Below, one piece after another: positions 21,092 through 31,670 of a stretch of 64,000 bases of DNA. The stretch covers positions 163,422,290-163,486,289 of the forward strand of contig CM073885.1 in the NCBI GenBank assembly GCA_037176705.1, written 5' to 3'. The stretch's first letter is position 1. Each line of letters starts with the position of its first letter. Source of the stretch: Molossus alvarezi. Lineage: Eukaryota; Chordata; Mammalia; Chiroptera; Molossidae. Position numbers and translations under genes: made by a program. The notes beneath the pieces are model-generated. The model saw nothing but the letters and a program-made list of their open reading frames with translations, searched no databases and was not told the DNA's origin.

Positions 21092-21938
21092 GTGATAGCC
21101 AAAATGGTGAACAACAGAAACAAAAGCCAAATGAAAGAACAAGAGACCTCTACTGAAGATGAGGTAAATGAGGTGCAGTTAAGCAAGTTAACAGAAATAG
21201 AATTCAGAGCCATGATCTTGAGGAAGCTCAACAGCATGTGTAAGGACATGAGCACCATGAGTAAAGACATAGAAATGTTGAAAATCAACCAGTTAGAAAT
21301 TAAAAATGACATATCAGAAATGAAAAACATATTGGAAGGTCTAAAAAGCAAAGTAGAGGAAGCTGAGGACTGGATCAGTGAATTAGAAGACAGGGTAGAA
21401 AAAAATCAACCAATCAGAAAACCAAAAGTAAAAAACAATTAAAAAACAGGAAGACAGCTTAAGAGAACTGTGGGACAACTGGAAAAGTAATAATATTCAC
21501 ACCATAAAAGTCCCTGAAGAAGAAAATGAGCAAGGGTTAGAGAATATATTCAAAGAAATGGTGACAGAAAACTTTGCTAATTTGGTGAAGGAAGAAGGCA
21601 TTCAAGTTCAAGAAACACAGAGAGCCCCAAGTAAGAAGAACCCAAACAGACCCACACCAAGACACATAGTAATCAAAATGCCAAAAATTAAAGAAAAAGA
21701 GAGAATCCTAAAAGCAGCAAGAGATAGGCAACAGGTTACCTACAAAGGAAACCCCATAAGGCTCTCAGCTGACTTCTCAAAAGAAACACTACAAGCCAGA
21801 AGGGAATGGCATGAAGTAATCAATGTCATAAAAAACAAGGATCTGAATCCAATACTACTCTACCCAGCAAGGCTATCATTCAAAATGGAAGGTAATAAAG
21901 AGCTTCCCAGACAAAAAAAGGCTAAGGGAATACATTAG
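21092..21938 (+). pseudogene. L1 ORF1 (RNA-binding chaperone), one frameshift
   Basis: ORF1p coats L1 RNA and chaperones target-primed reverse transcription in the L1 ribonucleoprotein. Two frames together cover the expected length of about 280 codons. The first (21092-21442) starts MIAKMVNNRNKSQMKEQETS and forms an acidic, Leu/Ile-heptad coiled coil typical of the trimerisation domain, ending in a lysine-rich stretch. The conserved continuation LRELWDN lies in another frame beginning near 21447, so a frameshift in the A-rich tract at 21430-21446 broke the gene. The second frame runs without a stop to 21938 and holds the RRM and C-terminal domain, including PRHIVIKMPKIKEKERILKA and LSADFSKETLQARREW. 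Apart from this shift ORF1 is well kept, suggesting a fairly young insertion. Confidence 0.9.
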
Positions 21939-22026
21939 CACCAAACTAGCACTGCAAGAAACGTTAAAAGGACTACTGCAATTAGCAGGAGAAATGGGAA
22001 GAAAAATAGAACCACACTACACAAAA

Positions 22027-25000
22027 ATGGCAATAAATAAGTACATATCAATAATCACCTTAAATGTAAATGGATTTAATGCTCCCATAAAAAGACACAG
22101 AGTAGCTGATTGGAAGAGAAAGCATGATTCATTTATATGTTGTTTACAAGGGACCCACCTCACAACAAAAGACCCACATAGATTGAAAGTGAAGGGATGG
22201 AAAAAAATCTTTCAAGCAAATGGAAAGGAAAAAAAAGCTGGGGTAGCAATACTCATATCTGATAAAATAGATTTCAAAATGAAGGCCATAACTGGAGACA
22301 AAGAAGGCCACTACATAATATTGAAAGGACCTATCCAACAGTAAGATATAACCTTGGTAAACATATAGCACCCAATATAGGAGCACCAAAATATATTAAA
22401 AATTTTCTGGAGGACTTCAAAGGAGAAATTGATAGCAATACAATCATAGCAGGGAACTTCAACACCCTGCTGACATCACTGGATAGATCCTCTAGACAAA
22501 AAATTAGAAGGAAATGGAGACTCTAAATAAAATACTAGACCAAATGGATTTAATAGATATCTACAGAGAATTACACCGCAAAACTACAGAATTCACATTC
22601 TTCTCAAGTGCACATGGGACGTTCTCAAAGATAGACCACATGTTAGGGCACAAACTAAGTCTCTACAAGTTCAAGAAGACTGAAATTATATCAAGTATCT
22701 TCTCAGATCACAATGGCATGAAACTAGAAATCAATTGCAAGAAGAACATACAAAGACATTTGAACACATGGAAGCTAAATAGCATGTTATTAAACAATGA
22801 ATGGGTCACCGAGTAGATCAAGGAAGAAATCAAAAACTTCATGGAAACCAATTAAAATAAAGACACAACAACAAAAAATCTATGGGATGCAGCAAAAGCA
22901 GTTCTGAGAGGGAAGTTCATAGCACTACAGGCCTACCTCAAAAAAGAAGAAAAATCTCTAATAGCCTATCTAACCTCACAACTTAAAGAACTAGAGAGCA
23001 AACAAAAAGAACAACCCACAGCAAGTAGAAGGAAGGAAATAGTAAAGATCAGAGCAGAAATAAATGACATAGAGACCAAAAAAACAATTCAAAGGATCAA
23101 TGAAACAAAGAGCTGGTTTTTCGAAAAGATAAACAAGATTGATGGACCCTTAGCTAGACTCACCAAGAAACAAAGAGAGAGAACCCAAATACACAAAATC
23201 AGAAATGAAAGAGGAGAAGTAACAACTAACACCACAGAAATTCAAAAGATCGTTAACAACTACTATGAACAACTATATGGCAACAAATTCGAAAATCTAA
23301 GCGAAATGGACAAATTTCTAGAAACACATAGTCTTCCAAAACTGGACCTGGAAGATATAGAAAACTTGAACAGACCAATATCAACAGAAGAAATTGAAGA
23401 TGTAATTAAGACTCTCTCAGCAAACAAAAGCCCAGTCCTGGATAGCTTCATGGGGGAGTTTGACCAAACACTCAAAGAAAAACTAACACCTATTCTCTTC
23501 AAACTATTTCATAAAATTCAAGAAGAAGGAACACTTCCAAGCTTGTTTTATAAAGCCAGCATAATTCTAGTTCCAAAACCTGAAAAAGACACTACAAAGA
23601 AAGAAAACTACAACCCAATAACCCTGATGAACATAGATGCCAAAATCCTGAAGAAAATACTAGCAAATTGACTCCAGCAATACACCAAAAAAATTATCCA
23701 CCCTGACCAAGTGGGATTCATCCCAGGGATGCAAGGCTGGTACAATATTCGCAAATCAATAAACATGATACACCACATAAATAAAATGAAGAATAAATAC
23801 CACATGATCATATCAATAGATGCTGAAGAAGCCTTCGACAAAATCTAGTATCCATTTCTGATAAAAACACTCAGCAATGTGGGAGTAGAATATTATCTCG
23901 ACATAATAATGGCCATATATACAAGACCTACAATCAATATCATACTCAATGGGCAAAAACTAAAAGCATTTCCCTTAAGAACAGGAACAAGCAAGGATGA
24001 CCACTTTTGCCGCTCTTATTTAACATAGTACTGGAAGTCTTAGCCACAGCAATCAAACAGGAAGAAAAAATTAAAGGGATCCAAATTGGAAAGAAGGAAG
24101 TGAAACTCTCATTGTTTGCAGATGACATGATACTATACGTAGAAAACCCCAAAGACTCCATCAAAATTTACTAGACTTAATAAATGAATTTGGCAAAGTA
24201 GCAGGATACAAAATTAACGTCAAGAAATCAATGGCATTCTTATACACCAATGATGAACTCACAGAAAGAGAAACTAAGAAAACAATCCCATTAACCATTG
24301 CGGCAGAAAAATTAAGATACTTAGGAATAAACTTAACTAAAGAAATAAAGGAACTATTCGCAGAAAACTACAGGTCATTGAGAAAAGAAATAGAGGAAGA
24401 TATAAAAAAGTGGAAGCACATACCCTGTTCATGGATTGGAAGAATTAACATCATTAAAATGTCCATATTACCCAAAGCAATCTATAGATTCAATGCAATC
24501 CCCTTCAACATACCAACGGCATAATTCACAGAATTAGCACAAGTACTTCAAAAGTTCATATGGAACCAAAAGACCTCGAATAGCCACAGCAATCTTGAAA
24601 AGGAAGAACAAAGTAGAAGGAATCACATTACCAGATTTCAGGTTATACTACAAAGCCACTGTAATCAAAACAGCCTGGTACTGGCACAGGAACAGGCATA
24701 CAGACCAGTGGAACAGAATAGAGAACCCAGAAATGGACCCAAGGCAATATGCATAATTAATATTTGACAAAGGTGGCAAGAGCATACAGTGGAGTAAGGA
24801 CAGCCTCTTTAATACATGGTGCTGGGAAAATTGGACAGCTACATGCAGAGAAATGAAACTAGACCATCAACTTACACCCTACACAAGAATAAACTCAAAA
24901 TAGATAAAAAGACTTAAATGTGACTTATGAATCCATAAAAATCCTAGAAGAAACTGTAGGCAACAAAATTTCAGACATCATAGGCAGCAGAATTTTCACT

Positions 25001-25841
25001 GATACATCACCCAAGGCAATAGAAACCAAGGAGAAAATGATCACATGGGACTACATCAAACTCAAAGCTTCTGCACAGTGAAAGATACAATCATCAAAAC
25101 AAAAAGGCTACCCATTTTATGGGAGAGCATAATTACCAATAATATATCACATAAGGGGTTAATGTCCAATATATAGAGAGTGCTTATACAACGCCACAAA
25201 AGGAAGACAAAGAACCCAATTAAAAATGGGCAGAGAAACTAAATAGACACCTCTCCAAACAGGACATACAAGTGGCTAAGAGACATATGAAGAAATGCTC
25301 ATCATCACTAATCATCAGAGAGATGCAAATTAAAACAACAATTAGGTATCACCTCACACCTGTCAGAATGGCCACCATCAACAAATCATCAAAGAACAAG
25401 TGTTGGCAAGAGTGTGGAGAAAAGGGGACTTTAGTACAATGCTGGTGGGAATGCAGACTGGTGCATCCACTATGGAAAACAATATGGTGTTACCTCAAAA
25501 AATTAAAAATTGAACTTCCATTTGACCCAGTGATCCCACTTCTAGGAATATACCTTAGGAAGCCTGAAACACCAATCAGAAAGAATATATGTACACCCAT
25601 GTTTGTAGCAGCACTATTTACAATTGCTAAGATCTGGAAACAGCCCAAGTGTCCATCAGTAGATGAATGGATGAAAAAGCTGTGGTACATATACACAATG
25701 GAGTACTACGCAGCTGTATGAAAGAAAGATCTCTTATCTTTTGAGACTACATGAAGGGACCTTGAAAGTATCATCCTAAGTGAAACAAGCCAAACAGAGA
25801 AAGACAAGTATCATATGATCTCTCTTATTTGTGGAATATAA
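22027..25841 (+). pseudogene. L1 ORF2 (endonuclease / reverse transcriptase), broken
   Basis: ORF2p nicks target DNA and reverse-transcribes L1 RNA. The endonuclease start is clear (SIITLNVNGFNAPIKRHRV), but codon 22150-22152 reads GGG, turning the conserved QETHL motif into QGTHL and removing the catalytic Glu. The frame stops after GPIQQ near 22342. Later pieces in shifting frames carry the endonuclease C-terminus (22514-22816, FFSSAHGTFSKIDHMLGHK), the reverse-transcriptase start (23306-23671), [11 protein letters not shown] followed by a TAG at 23846-23848, the catalytic FADDM at 24115-24129, and the Cys-rich C-terminal region (25272-25721). Coding similarity ends with SLICGI and a TAA at 25839-25841. 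Not functional. Confidence 0.92.
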
Positions 25842-26070
25842 TGAACATAACAGTTTGAGGAATGTGGTAGTCCCAGAGATGTGGAAGTTGGGTACAGACT
25901 TACAATCCCCAGAAGAGGGGATGGTGGGGGAGAGATAAACCACAGAACTTATATGCATGTATGCATGAACAGTGGACATGGACAACAAACTGGGAACAGG
26001 GAGGGGAGGAAGAGGGAGGGGGGAATTAGTGGGAGAAAAAGGAGAAACATCTGTAAAAAATTAATTAATA
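25842..26070 (+). other. L1 3' UTR, reference copy for the family here
   Basis: Contains AGAGATAAACCACAGAACTT, a TGCATGTATGCATGA palindrome-like motif, GGACATGGACAACAAACTGG and a G/A-rich tract, then GGAGAAACATCTGTAA. The same blocks define the 5'-truncated copies elsewhere in the window. Confidence 0.85.
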
Positions 26071-26089
26071 AAAGAAAGTTTATAATTTA

Positions 26090-26335
26090 TGAACTAACTT
26101 TTCTTCTTAGTAATAAATAAAAAACATCAAATCAGAATAGTATAATGAAGAAAATAATAAATGTAAGAAACAAATCAATGAAATATAAAACAGACAAAAA
26201 AGAGAAAATAATCAAAGCCCAAATTACATAAAATAATGATTTTCTTTGACAATTCCATAAAATAAATGTTCTTCAAGACTACTCAATGGGAAAGAGATGA
26301 AACAAAATATAACACTATCAAAAAATGATTTCTGA
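26090..26335 (+). mobile_element. Ancient L1/HAL1-like remnant, right part
   Basis: AATAATAAATGTAAGAAACA with AATCAATGAAATATAAAACA and GATTTTCTTTGACAATTCC resembles the ORF2 segment around SW-F-KIN. Its position suggests the continuation of the remnant at 19136-19690, parted by the big L1. Confidence 0.45.
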
Positions 26336-27213
26336 TATTTTGGTTTGTTCTTCTGCTTAAAATGTGTACACTAACATTTTTTTCTCTGTCCTCCTAAATT
26401 CTGATTATGTCATACACAAGTTTTAAATACAGAGAGTTGTAAATGAACGATATTGATTCCATTTATTTTTATATGTTCTTTGCCAGCTTTTATACCAGTT
26501 GATGTTTAACATTTAAAATGAAAAGAAAAGCATAAACATGAACCATAGCTCATAAAAACAGGATAAAAAATTGATTTTATGCTAAACATATGAAAAAAAA
26601 ATGTCAGAGCCATATTTTCATTTCTAGATCAGAAACATCTCAGTCACATATTTTTATTTTAGTAAAATTAATAAAATTTGTGTTTTTGCTGAAGACATAA
26701 TGGAGGCCCATTTTCTCTCAGGATCATTGGCTCTAGCAATGGTTCAAAATATTTGATTTTGGCAAGGCATTATTTCACAGAAATGCACTTAATAATGGCA
26801 AAGAAGTATGTTACATTTCAGTTCATAAGATACTTTACAAAGCTGACAATGTGGACACTTTTTCTCTGGGGACAATTGCAAGATAGGTTTATGGATTTTT
26901 CTGCCTGGTGGGCACCTCCCTCTACCTTAACTTCTAAACCTTACCAGAAATATCACACATTTCCTGATGCTTAGAGATATTTCAGGTTCAGTGGCAAATA
27001 GAAAGAAAATGTAATGCCTAGATGACTTAAATTTTCATTCCTTATTCTGAATTCAAGAAAACACTCGTCAATATGAAAGTGATACACTCTGCATGGTCCT
27101 TTTTGCTATTTTTCTGCAGAACTAAGCCATTCTCACCATATTTTGTCACAATTTCAATTAATACCTGATAAATTTTAACAGTTAAATAGGTCTCTTAAAC
27201 TCAAATGTCTAGC
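26336..27213. other. Single-copy intergenic DNA
   Basis: AT-rich, no recognised repeat or exon. Frames are short. Confidence 0.45.
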
Positions 27214-27402
27214 AGGGTTGGGGAACATCTGGCCCTGCGGGCCATATAAGGCCCCCAAAATCAATACCACACAGACTCCGCAAATCAGCCTGACCAAATA
27301 TAGCAGGCTCATTTTTACGTTGATAATTTTGTATAGCCTGTGATTGATGTTATAAATGTCTAAATGGCCCTTGGCAGAAAAAAAGGTTCCCCACCCCGGG
27401 AA
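27214..27402. mobile_element. Small non-autonomous hAT-like transposon
   Basis: About 190 bp with inverted ends: left CAGGGTTGGGGAACAT and right GGTTCCCCACCCCGG (reverse complement CCGGGGTGGGGAACC). The interior CTGCGGGCCATATAAGGCCC is typical of hAT-type elements with GGGCC-rich ends. An 8 bp target duplication is not evident. No coding content. Confidence 0.65.
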
Positions 27403-27750
27403 GGGTCAGGTAGGTAACATACATAAGTCAAAGGGTCTGGATGTAGATACAGAGTGGTGCTGAGGGTGGAGACTTGGAGGGCACACTCTCCATATGGCAG
27501 CACCCACCTAGCTGGGCACAACACTTCCAGAACATCTGTAAGTTCATAAGAAGCAAAATGTCCTCATTTTTGTGCAAACTCTTTGATGAAAATAAAGATT
27601 TGAGGACTTTTAGATTGTGTGCAAGCTAAAGAGAACTTACCTTCTGATCCAATGTTACTTGTGAATTATCTGATGACAGCCTGTGAAACAATGCATTTCT
27701 TAATTTCTCTCACTTGCAGTATATTAGGTGATGTGTTTTTAATCATCTCC
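27403..27750. other. Unassigned sequence
   Basis: No gene or repeat recognised. Confidence 0.4.
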
Positions 27751-27846
27751 TTTTTTAATTTGGTACGTGCTCATAGCGGGAACCGAACCCGGGACTCTCT
27801 GGTCCGCAGGCCAATGCTCCAACTGCTGAGCCAAACTGGCCAGGGC
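27751..27846 (-). mobile_element. Short tRNA-head-only bat SINE (second copy)
   Basis: Reverse of a type A head: GGTACGTGCTCATAGCGGG with AACCGAACCCGGG through GCCAAACTGGCCAGGGC, with the T-tract abutting GGTACGTGC. The 3' boundary is the same as at 4361-4454. A possible TSD ATCTCCTTTTTT / ATCCTTTTTTTT flanks it. CpGs in the B-box area are intact, so it is younger than the first copy. Confidence 0.82.
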
Positions 27847-29825
27847 ATCCTTTTTTTTTTTCTTAATGACCAAAACAAACAAAATAAGACACAGAGACAG
27901 CCAAGGGGTTAAGTTAATCATAAAATGATGACTAGATCCTGTACTCAGATCTTCAGATTCTTAATATAGGAAAACTTTCTCTCAATGATTGAGTTAGGCA
28001 GACAGTTTTCCAAAATTGGTGATAAATAAAACCCAAGCTTGGATTAGGGAGCATAGGTAACTAGGCAAAATGTGTTCCCACTCTTTGCCTTTGGGCTGCA
28101 TCTCCCTTATCTGTATTTCTTCACCTTATTCTTCCTGCAATAGACACCACAGTTCTGAAATAAATATTGTAAACAAAGGGCCACCAAGAAATAAGACACA
28201 TAGTTGTTGGGCATCATTTGCAATTTAAAATGGAATGCCTGGGAAAGGTAAGTCCTTAACTAAGTTACCATAATGTTTACATTTGGGACATCTGTACTGG
28301 CCAGGTGGGAAATGAGTGGACAGAGGTTCATAAAACCACCCAAAGGTAAGGATGCTGTCTTTCTTTGGGGGCTGGTATGTATTGCCTTGTATTCTGGGAT
28401 TAAGTGATGCTTGAGTAATTGGAGATGGAGTGTTAGAAGTCTCTCCTAAAGCTATCCTGCTTTTCCCTTCCTTATAACTTATGAAACTGGAAGAGAAGAA
28501 ACTACAGGCAAAGGCAGAGAATTTTACACCATGACTCAAATCTATTAGTAATCCACCTCTTCTTTTTCATTCTCATTTAGGGGGTTCAGAGGAAGTGTTC
28601 AGATGCGTAATATAGCAAGAAAAAGTGGGGCTCAGCACATGTCACTGCTAACAATTGCTGCTAGAAAGATATGTAAGTCTGCATTTACTGCCTAACTAGA
28701 AATTTTGGCTTGTGGTTCCTGGGAAATTTCTATGAAATTCAATCCAACTCTTAGAAAAACGTGTATTTTGCTACCTCTTCTCCCTATTTGTGACTATGTA
28801 TGGGTCATTAGATTGCTAGGGCCCTTCTACCAGTACGTATACTGATGAAACTAAATATGATTCTGTATTATAGTTCTTCAGTAGGGGGCACACCTGACTT
28901 TCTCTAGGATATAATAAAAAAAGGCTTGAACACAGGGTGAATATTTCAGATTATATCTACACAACTAACATTGTTTTGCAATAACAAACATTCTGTACAA
29001 TATGGACTAATTTAATGTAACTTTTATACCAATAATGTTTTCTAATGCAACAGGAAAGGACATTTTCTATAGTAGGCACCTGGTAAATATTAATTCAAAA
29101 GATAACCACACTGTATCTATCTTATGCAGGAGTGAGTGACAGGTCATACCCTTCTCTTTGATTTGTCAATTTTTAATTCAAATGTTGAAAGTCAACTTTC
29201 TTATGGATTTTTTTCTCTCTCAAAGTTTAATGCCACTCAGCATTAACACAAATATTATGAGTCAGTTAGAAAATACTTATCAGGTACCTACACTGGGCCT
29301 GACATTTTGCTAAGTATTAAGAAACGTAGACATGTAAGATGTATCTCTTTCCTTAAGTGCTTTTCAATCTAGTTAAAATGACAAAAAGGAACAGGTAGCA
29401 CAGGGGAAAAATGTAACCTAAGAGTAGCAGCTGAAAAAGAATGGAGCCAGAAATTTACAGCAAGGGATGCATCAATTACCAAGACAAACTGATGGGCTAT
29501 ATTACTAGTCACTGTACTAACATTTATTTGTTTCTGTACTGTAGTCTTTGAACTGGCTTTGCTCTTACTGGTGATAAAATATCTGAAGGCATTTGTGTAA
29601 ACAGTAGTTTAACTGAACTGTCTGGGTTAGGGAATGAAGGCAAGTAGATTCTTAATTTTTTCCTATATTATTGATTAAATGGGGAAGGAGGCTGTTTTTT
29701 TTTTTTTCAGATGCTGCTGCTGATGCTGCAAATATTTTATAAATAATTTCACTGGCTTTTCTTCCTAAGAGTTTTTTGTTTGTTTTTTTGTTTGTTTTGT
29801 TATTTTATGGACCACTGTGACTTCC
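27847..29825. other. Single-copy intergenic DNA
   Basis: No exon recognised. 29265-29390 (AGGTACCTACACTGGGCCTG, TTTTGCTAAGTATTAAG) looks like a worn MIR/L2-type repeat. Poly-T and TTTG-type runs lie at 29694-29708 and 29770-29800. Confidence 0.45.
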
Positions 29826-30092
29826 ATATACCATGATAAAAAGCCAGACAAAGACAAATACTGCATGGTATCTATTATATGTATAATCTAAACAAACAAA
29901 CAAACAAAATCTCATTGTAACAGCATACAATGGTGGCTGCCAGGGCCTGGGAGAAGGAAAAAGCTGGGAAAAGTGTACAAATATTCAATTCTAAGCTGAA
30001 TGAGGTTTGAGGATCTCATGTAAAACACGGTGACCATAGTTAGTAATGCTTTATTGTATCACAGAAATGGGTTGAGAGTAGAACTTACATGT

Positions 30093-30095
<3 letters not shown>

Positions 30096-30124
<29 letters not shown>
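30096..30124. repeat. (CA)n microsatellite in L1 3' UTR
   Basis: About 14 CA units following TTTT, a known feature of old L1 3' UTRs. Confidence 0.95.
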
Positions 30125-30129
<5 letters not shown>

Positions 30130-30221
30130 TAAATTTGCAAGGAGATAAATGTGTTTAGTCGATGGTGGGAATCCTTTTACAATGTGTACATATATCAAAT
30201 CATTACACTGTGTGCTATATT

Positions 30222-30417
30222 GATTTTTTTAGAGAGAGAGGAAGGGAGAGAGAGATTAAAACATAGGTCTGAGAAAGAAACATGGATCGGCTGCCTCGTG
30301 CACGCCCTCTTCTGGAGACCAAGCCCACAACCTGGGCATGTGCCCTGACTGGGAATCAGACTGGGACTTCTCAGTTAATGGGACTATGCTCAATCCAATG
30401 AGCCACACCGGCCAGGC
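30222..30417 (-). mobile_element. Bat SINE (type B), minus strand, inside L1
   Basis: Ends AATGAGCCACACCGGCCAGGC (reverse head). Contains CTGGGCATGTGCCCTGAC and a CT body seen as GAGAGAGAGGAAGGGAG. A loose duplication ACACTGTGTGCTATA / ACGTTGTGTGTGTTAA flanks it. Confidence 0.9.
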
Positions 30418-30478
30418 ACGTTGTGTGTGTTAAATATACTACAATTTCATTTGCCAATTATGCCTTAATAAAGATGAC

Positions 30479-30794
30479 AAAAAGATGACAACATTCCTCT
30501 AGGTCACAATCATTCACGAGCTACGTTACATTACAGAAACATGATGTAACAAGACCAATGTCAATTGCATTTTTTAAAATATCATTGATTACCTTTGGAT
30601 TATCAAAGGGATTTTTTTTGCTTTTAAAATAGACACTAGGATATTAATATTCATAAAATATTTTAATAGTCTTTCACAAACTATTGGAGGAGAACTATAC
30701 TAAAATACATACTTAACACATAATATAGTAAATGTCAATATTGAGACATACACAAATAAAAATTCCTGGCTACTGAATATAAAATTATCTTTCT
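30479..30794. other. Unassigned AT-rich sequence
   Basis: Nothing recognised. Confidence 0.4.
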
Positions 30795-31100
30795 GGCCTC
30801 AGTGCCTTTGCTTATGATGATTTTTCTTCCTTTGCTAGGCTGACAATTTCTTATCCATAAGAATCTCCTTCTTAGGAAGTATCTCTTCTTTATGAAAAAT
30901 TTTCTTTTTTTTCAAGCTGTTTTTGATTACCCATGTACTTGACTAACCACTGTTATTTGTACAATAACTTTTGATGTATGTTTAAATGAGAAAGGTACAC
31001 TAAATCAAATGCATATTTGTGTTGCCATGTTCATGCTTGTGTGGTACATACTAAGTGCTCAGTAAGCATATGTCAGATTAATAGGGAAGTACTTTTCTCT
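30795..31100 (+). mobile_element. L2 LINE 3' end
   Basis: GGCCTCAGTGCCTTTGCTTA, TTGATTACCCATGTACTTGAC and GTACATACTAAGTGCTCAG with TAAGCATATGTCAG match the L2 3' terminus. Confidence 0.65.
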
Positions 31101-31397
31101 GCCTGGATGTTGAGATGGAATAAAATAAAAAGTGGGTATTTATTCTTGTCTCTGCAGAATGAATCCAGAGAAGGAGAAACATGCAGATGGTTATTATAGG
31201 TAGTGGAGATGTCAAACAAAACCTCAGTGACATTCCTTCTCATAATATCGTTGCAGTTAAGTTAAATTTCAGGAACCAAAAGGGCAACCATGCAAGCTAC
31301 CTTTCTAATAGTGGTATGGCAATAGCAACGAGTTTTCTCATCTGAACAATTCTATGCTTTTAAAAGTTGTCTTAGATTGAACTTCAGTTCTACATTT

Positions 31398-31634
31398 CTG
31401 AGGAATACAGTAGACCCAGAAACATGGAAGTAGGGCACAGACTGACATCCCTCAGAAGAGGGGGTGGAGGGGTGGGAAAAGATAAACCACAGAACTTATA
31501 TGCATGTATGCATGACCAATGGACATGGACAACTAAGCCGGGGACAGGGCGGGGGTGGGGTGGGGAGGGGGATGCCAATGGGGTAAAAAAGGTAAAATAT
31601 CTGTAACAAAAAAATAAATAAAAAATTAAAAAAA
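31398..31634 (+). mobile_element. 5'-truncated L1 (3' UTR only) with 36 bp TSD
   Basis: Only about 237 bp of L1 3' UTR: AAGATAAACCACAGAACTT, TGCATGTATGCATGACC, GGACATGGACAACTAAGCC, a very G-rich tract and AATATCTGTAACAAAA with A-rich tail. The duplication beginning AAAAGTTGTCTTAGATT lies at 31362-31397 and 31635-31670, 36 bp with one mismatch. Confidence 0.95.
31540..31571 (+). other. G-quadruplex-capable G tract
   Basis: Six runs of three to five G separated by one to three bases (GGGG-ACA-GGG-C-GGGGG-T-GGGG-T-GGGG-A-GGGGG) in an L1 3' UTR. G-rich 3' UTR tracts are a known L1 feature; this copy is more extreme than the full-length one. Confidence 0.8.
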
Positions 31635-31670
31635 AAAAGTTGTCTTAGATTTAACTTCAGTTCTACATTT

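Larger units (their letters stand above)
20201..26070 (+). mobile_element. Near full-length L1 retrotransposon, inactive
   Basis: A 5.87 kb element with all L1 parts in order: GC-rich 5' UTR (20201-21091), ORF1 (21092-21938), a short spacer, ORF2 (22027-25841) and a polypurine-rich 3' UTR ending near AGAAACATCTGTAAAAAAT. A-rich AAAAAGAAA-like sequence on both sides may be the target duplication. ORF1 has one frameshift; ORF2 has many breaks and an endonuclease active-site change, so it cannot move itself. It is probably the source lineage of the shorter 3' UTR copies at 31.4, 35.5, 57.5 and 63.3 kb, which share its 3' end. It sits inside an older L1-like remnant. Confidence 0.95.
29830..30478 (+). 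mobile_element. Old L1 3' end, split by a SINE
   Basis: AAAGCCAGACAAAGACAAATAC, GTGGCTGCCAGGGCCTGGG, CGGTGACCATAGTTAGTAAT and the ending AATTATGCCTTAATAAAG give L1M 3' UTR order. A CA microsatellite (30096-30124) is in the usual place for this subfamily. A SINE at 30222-30417 interrupts it. Confidence 0.85.
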
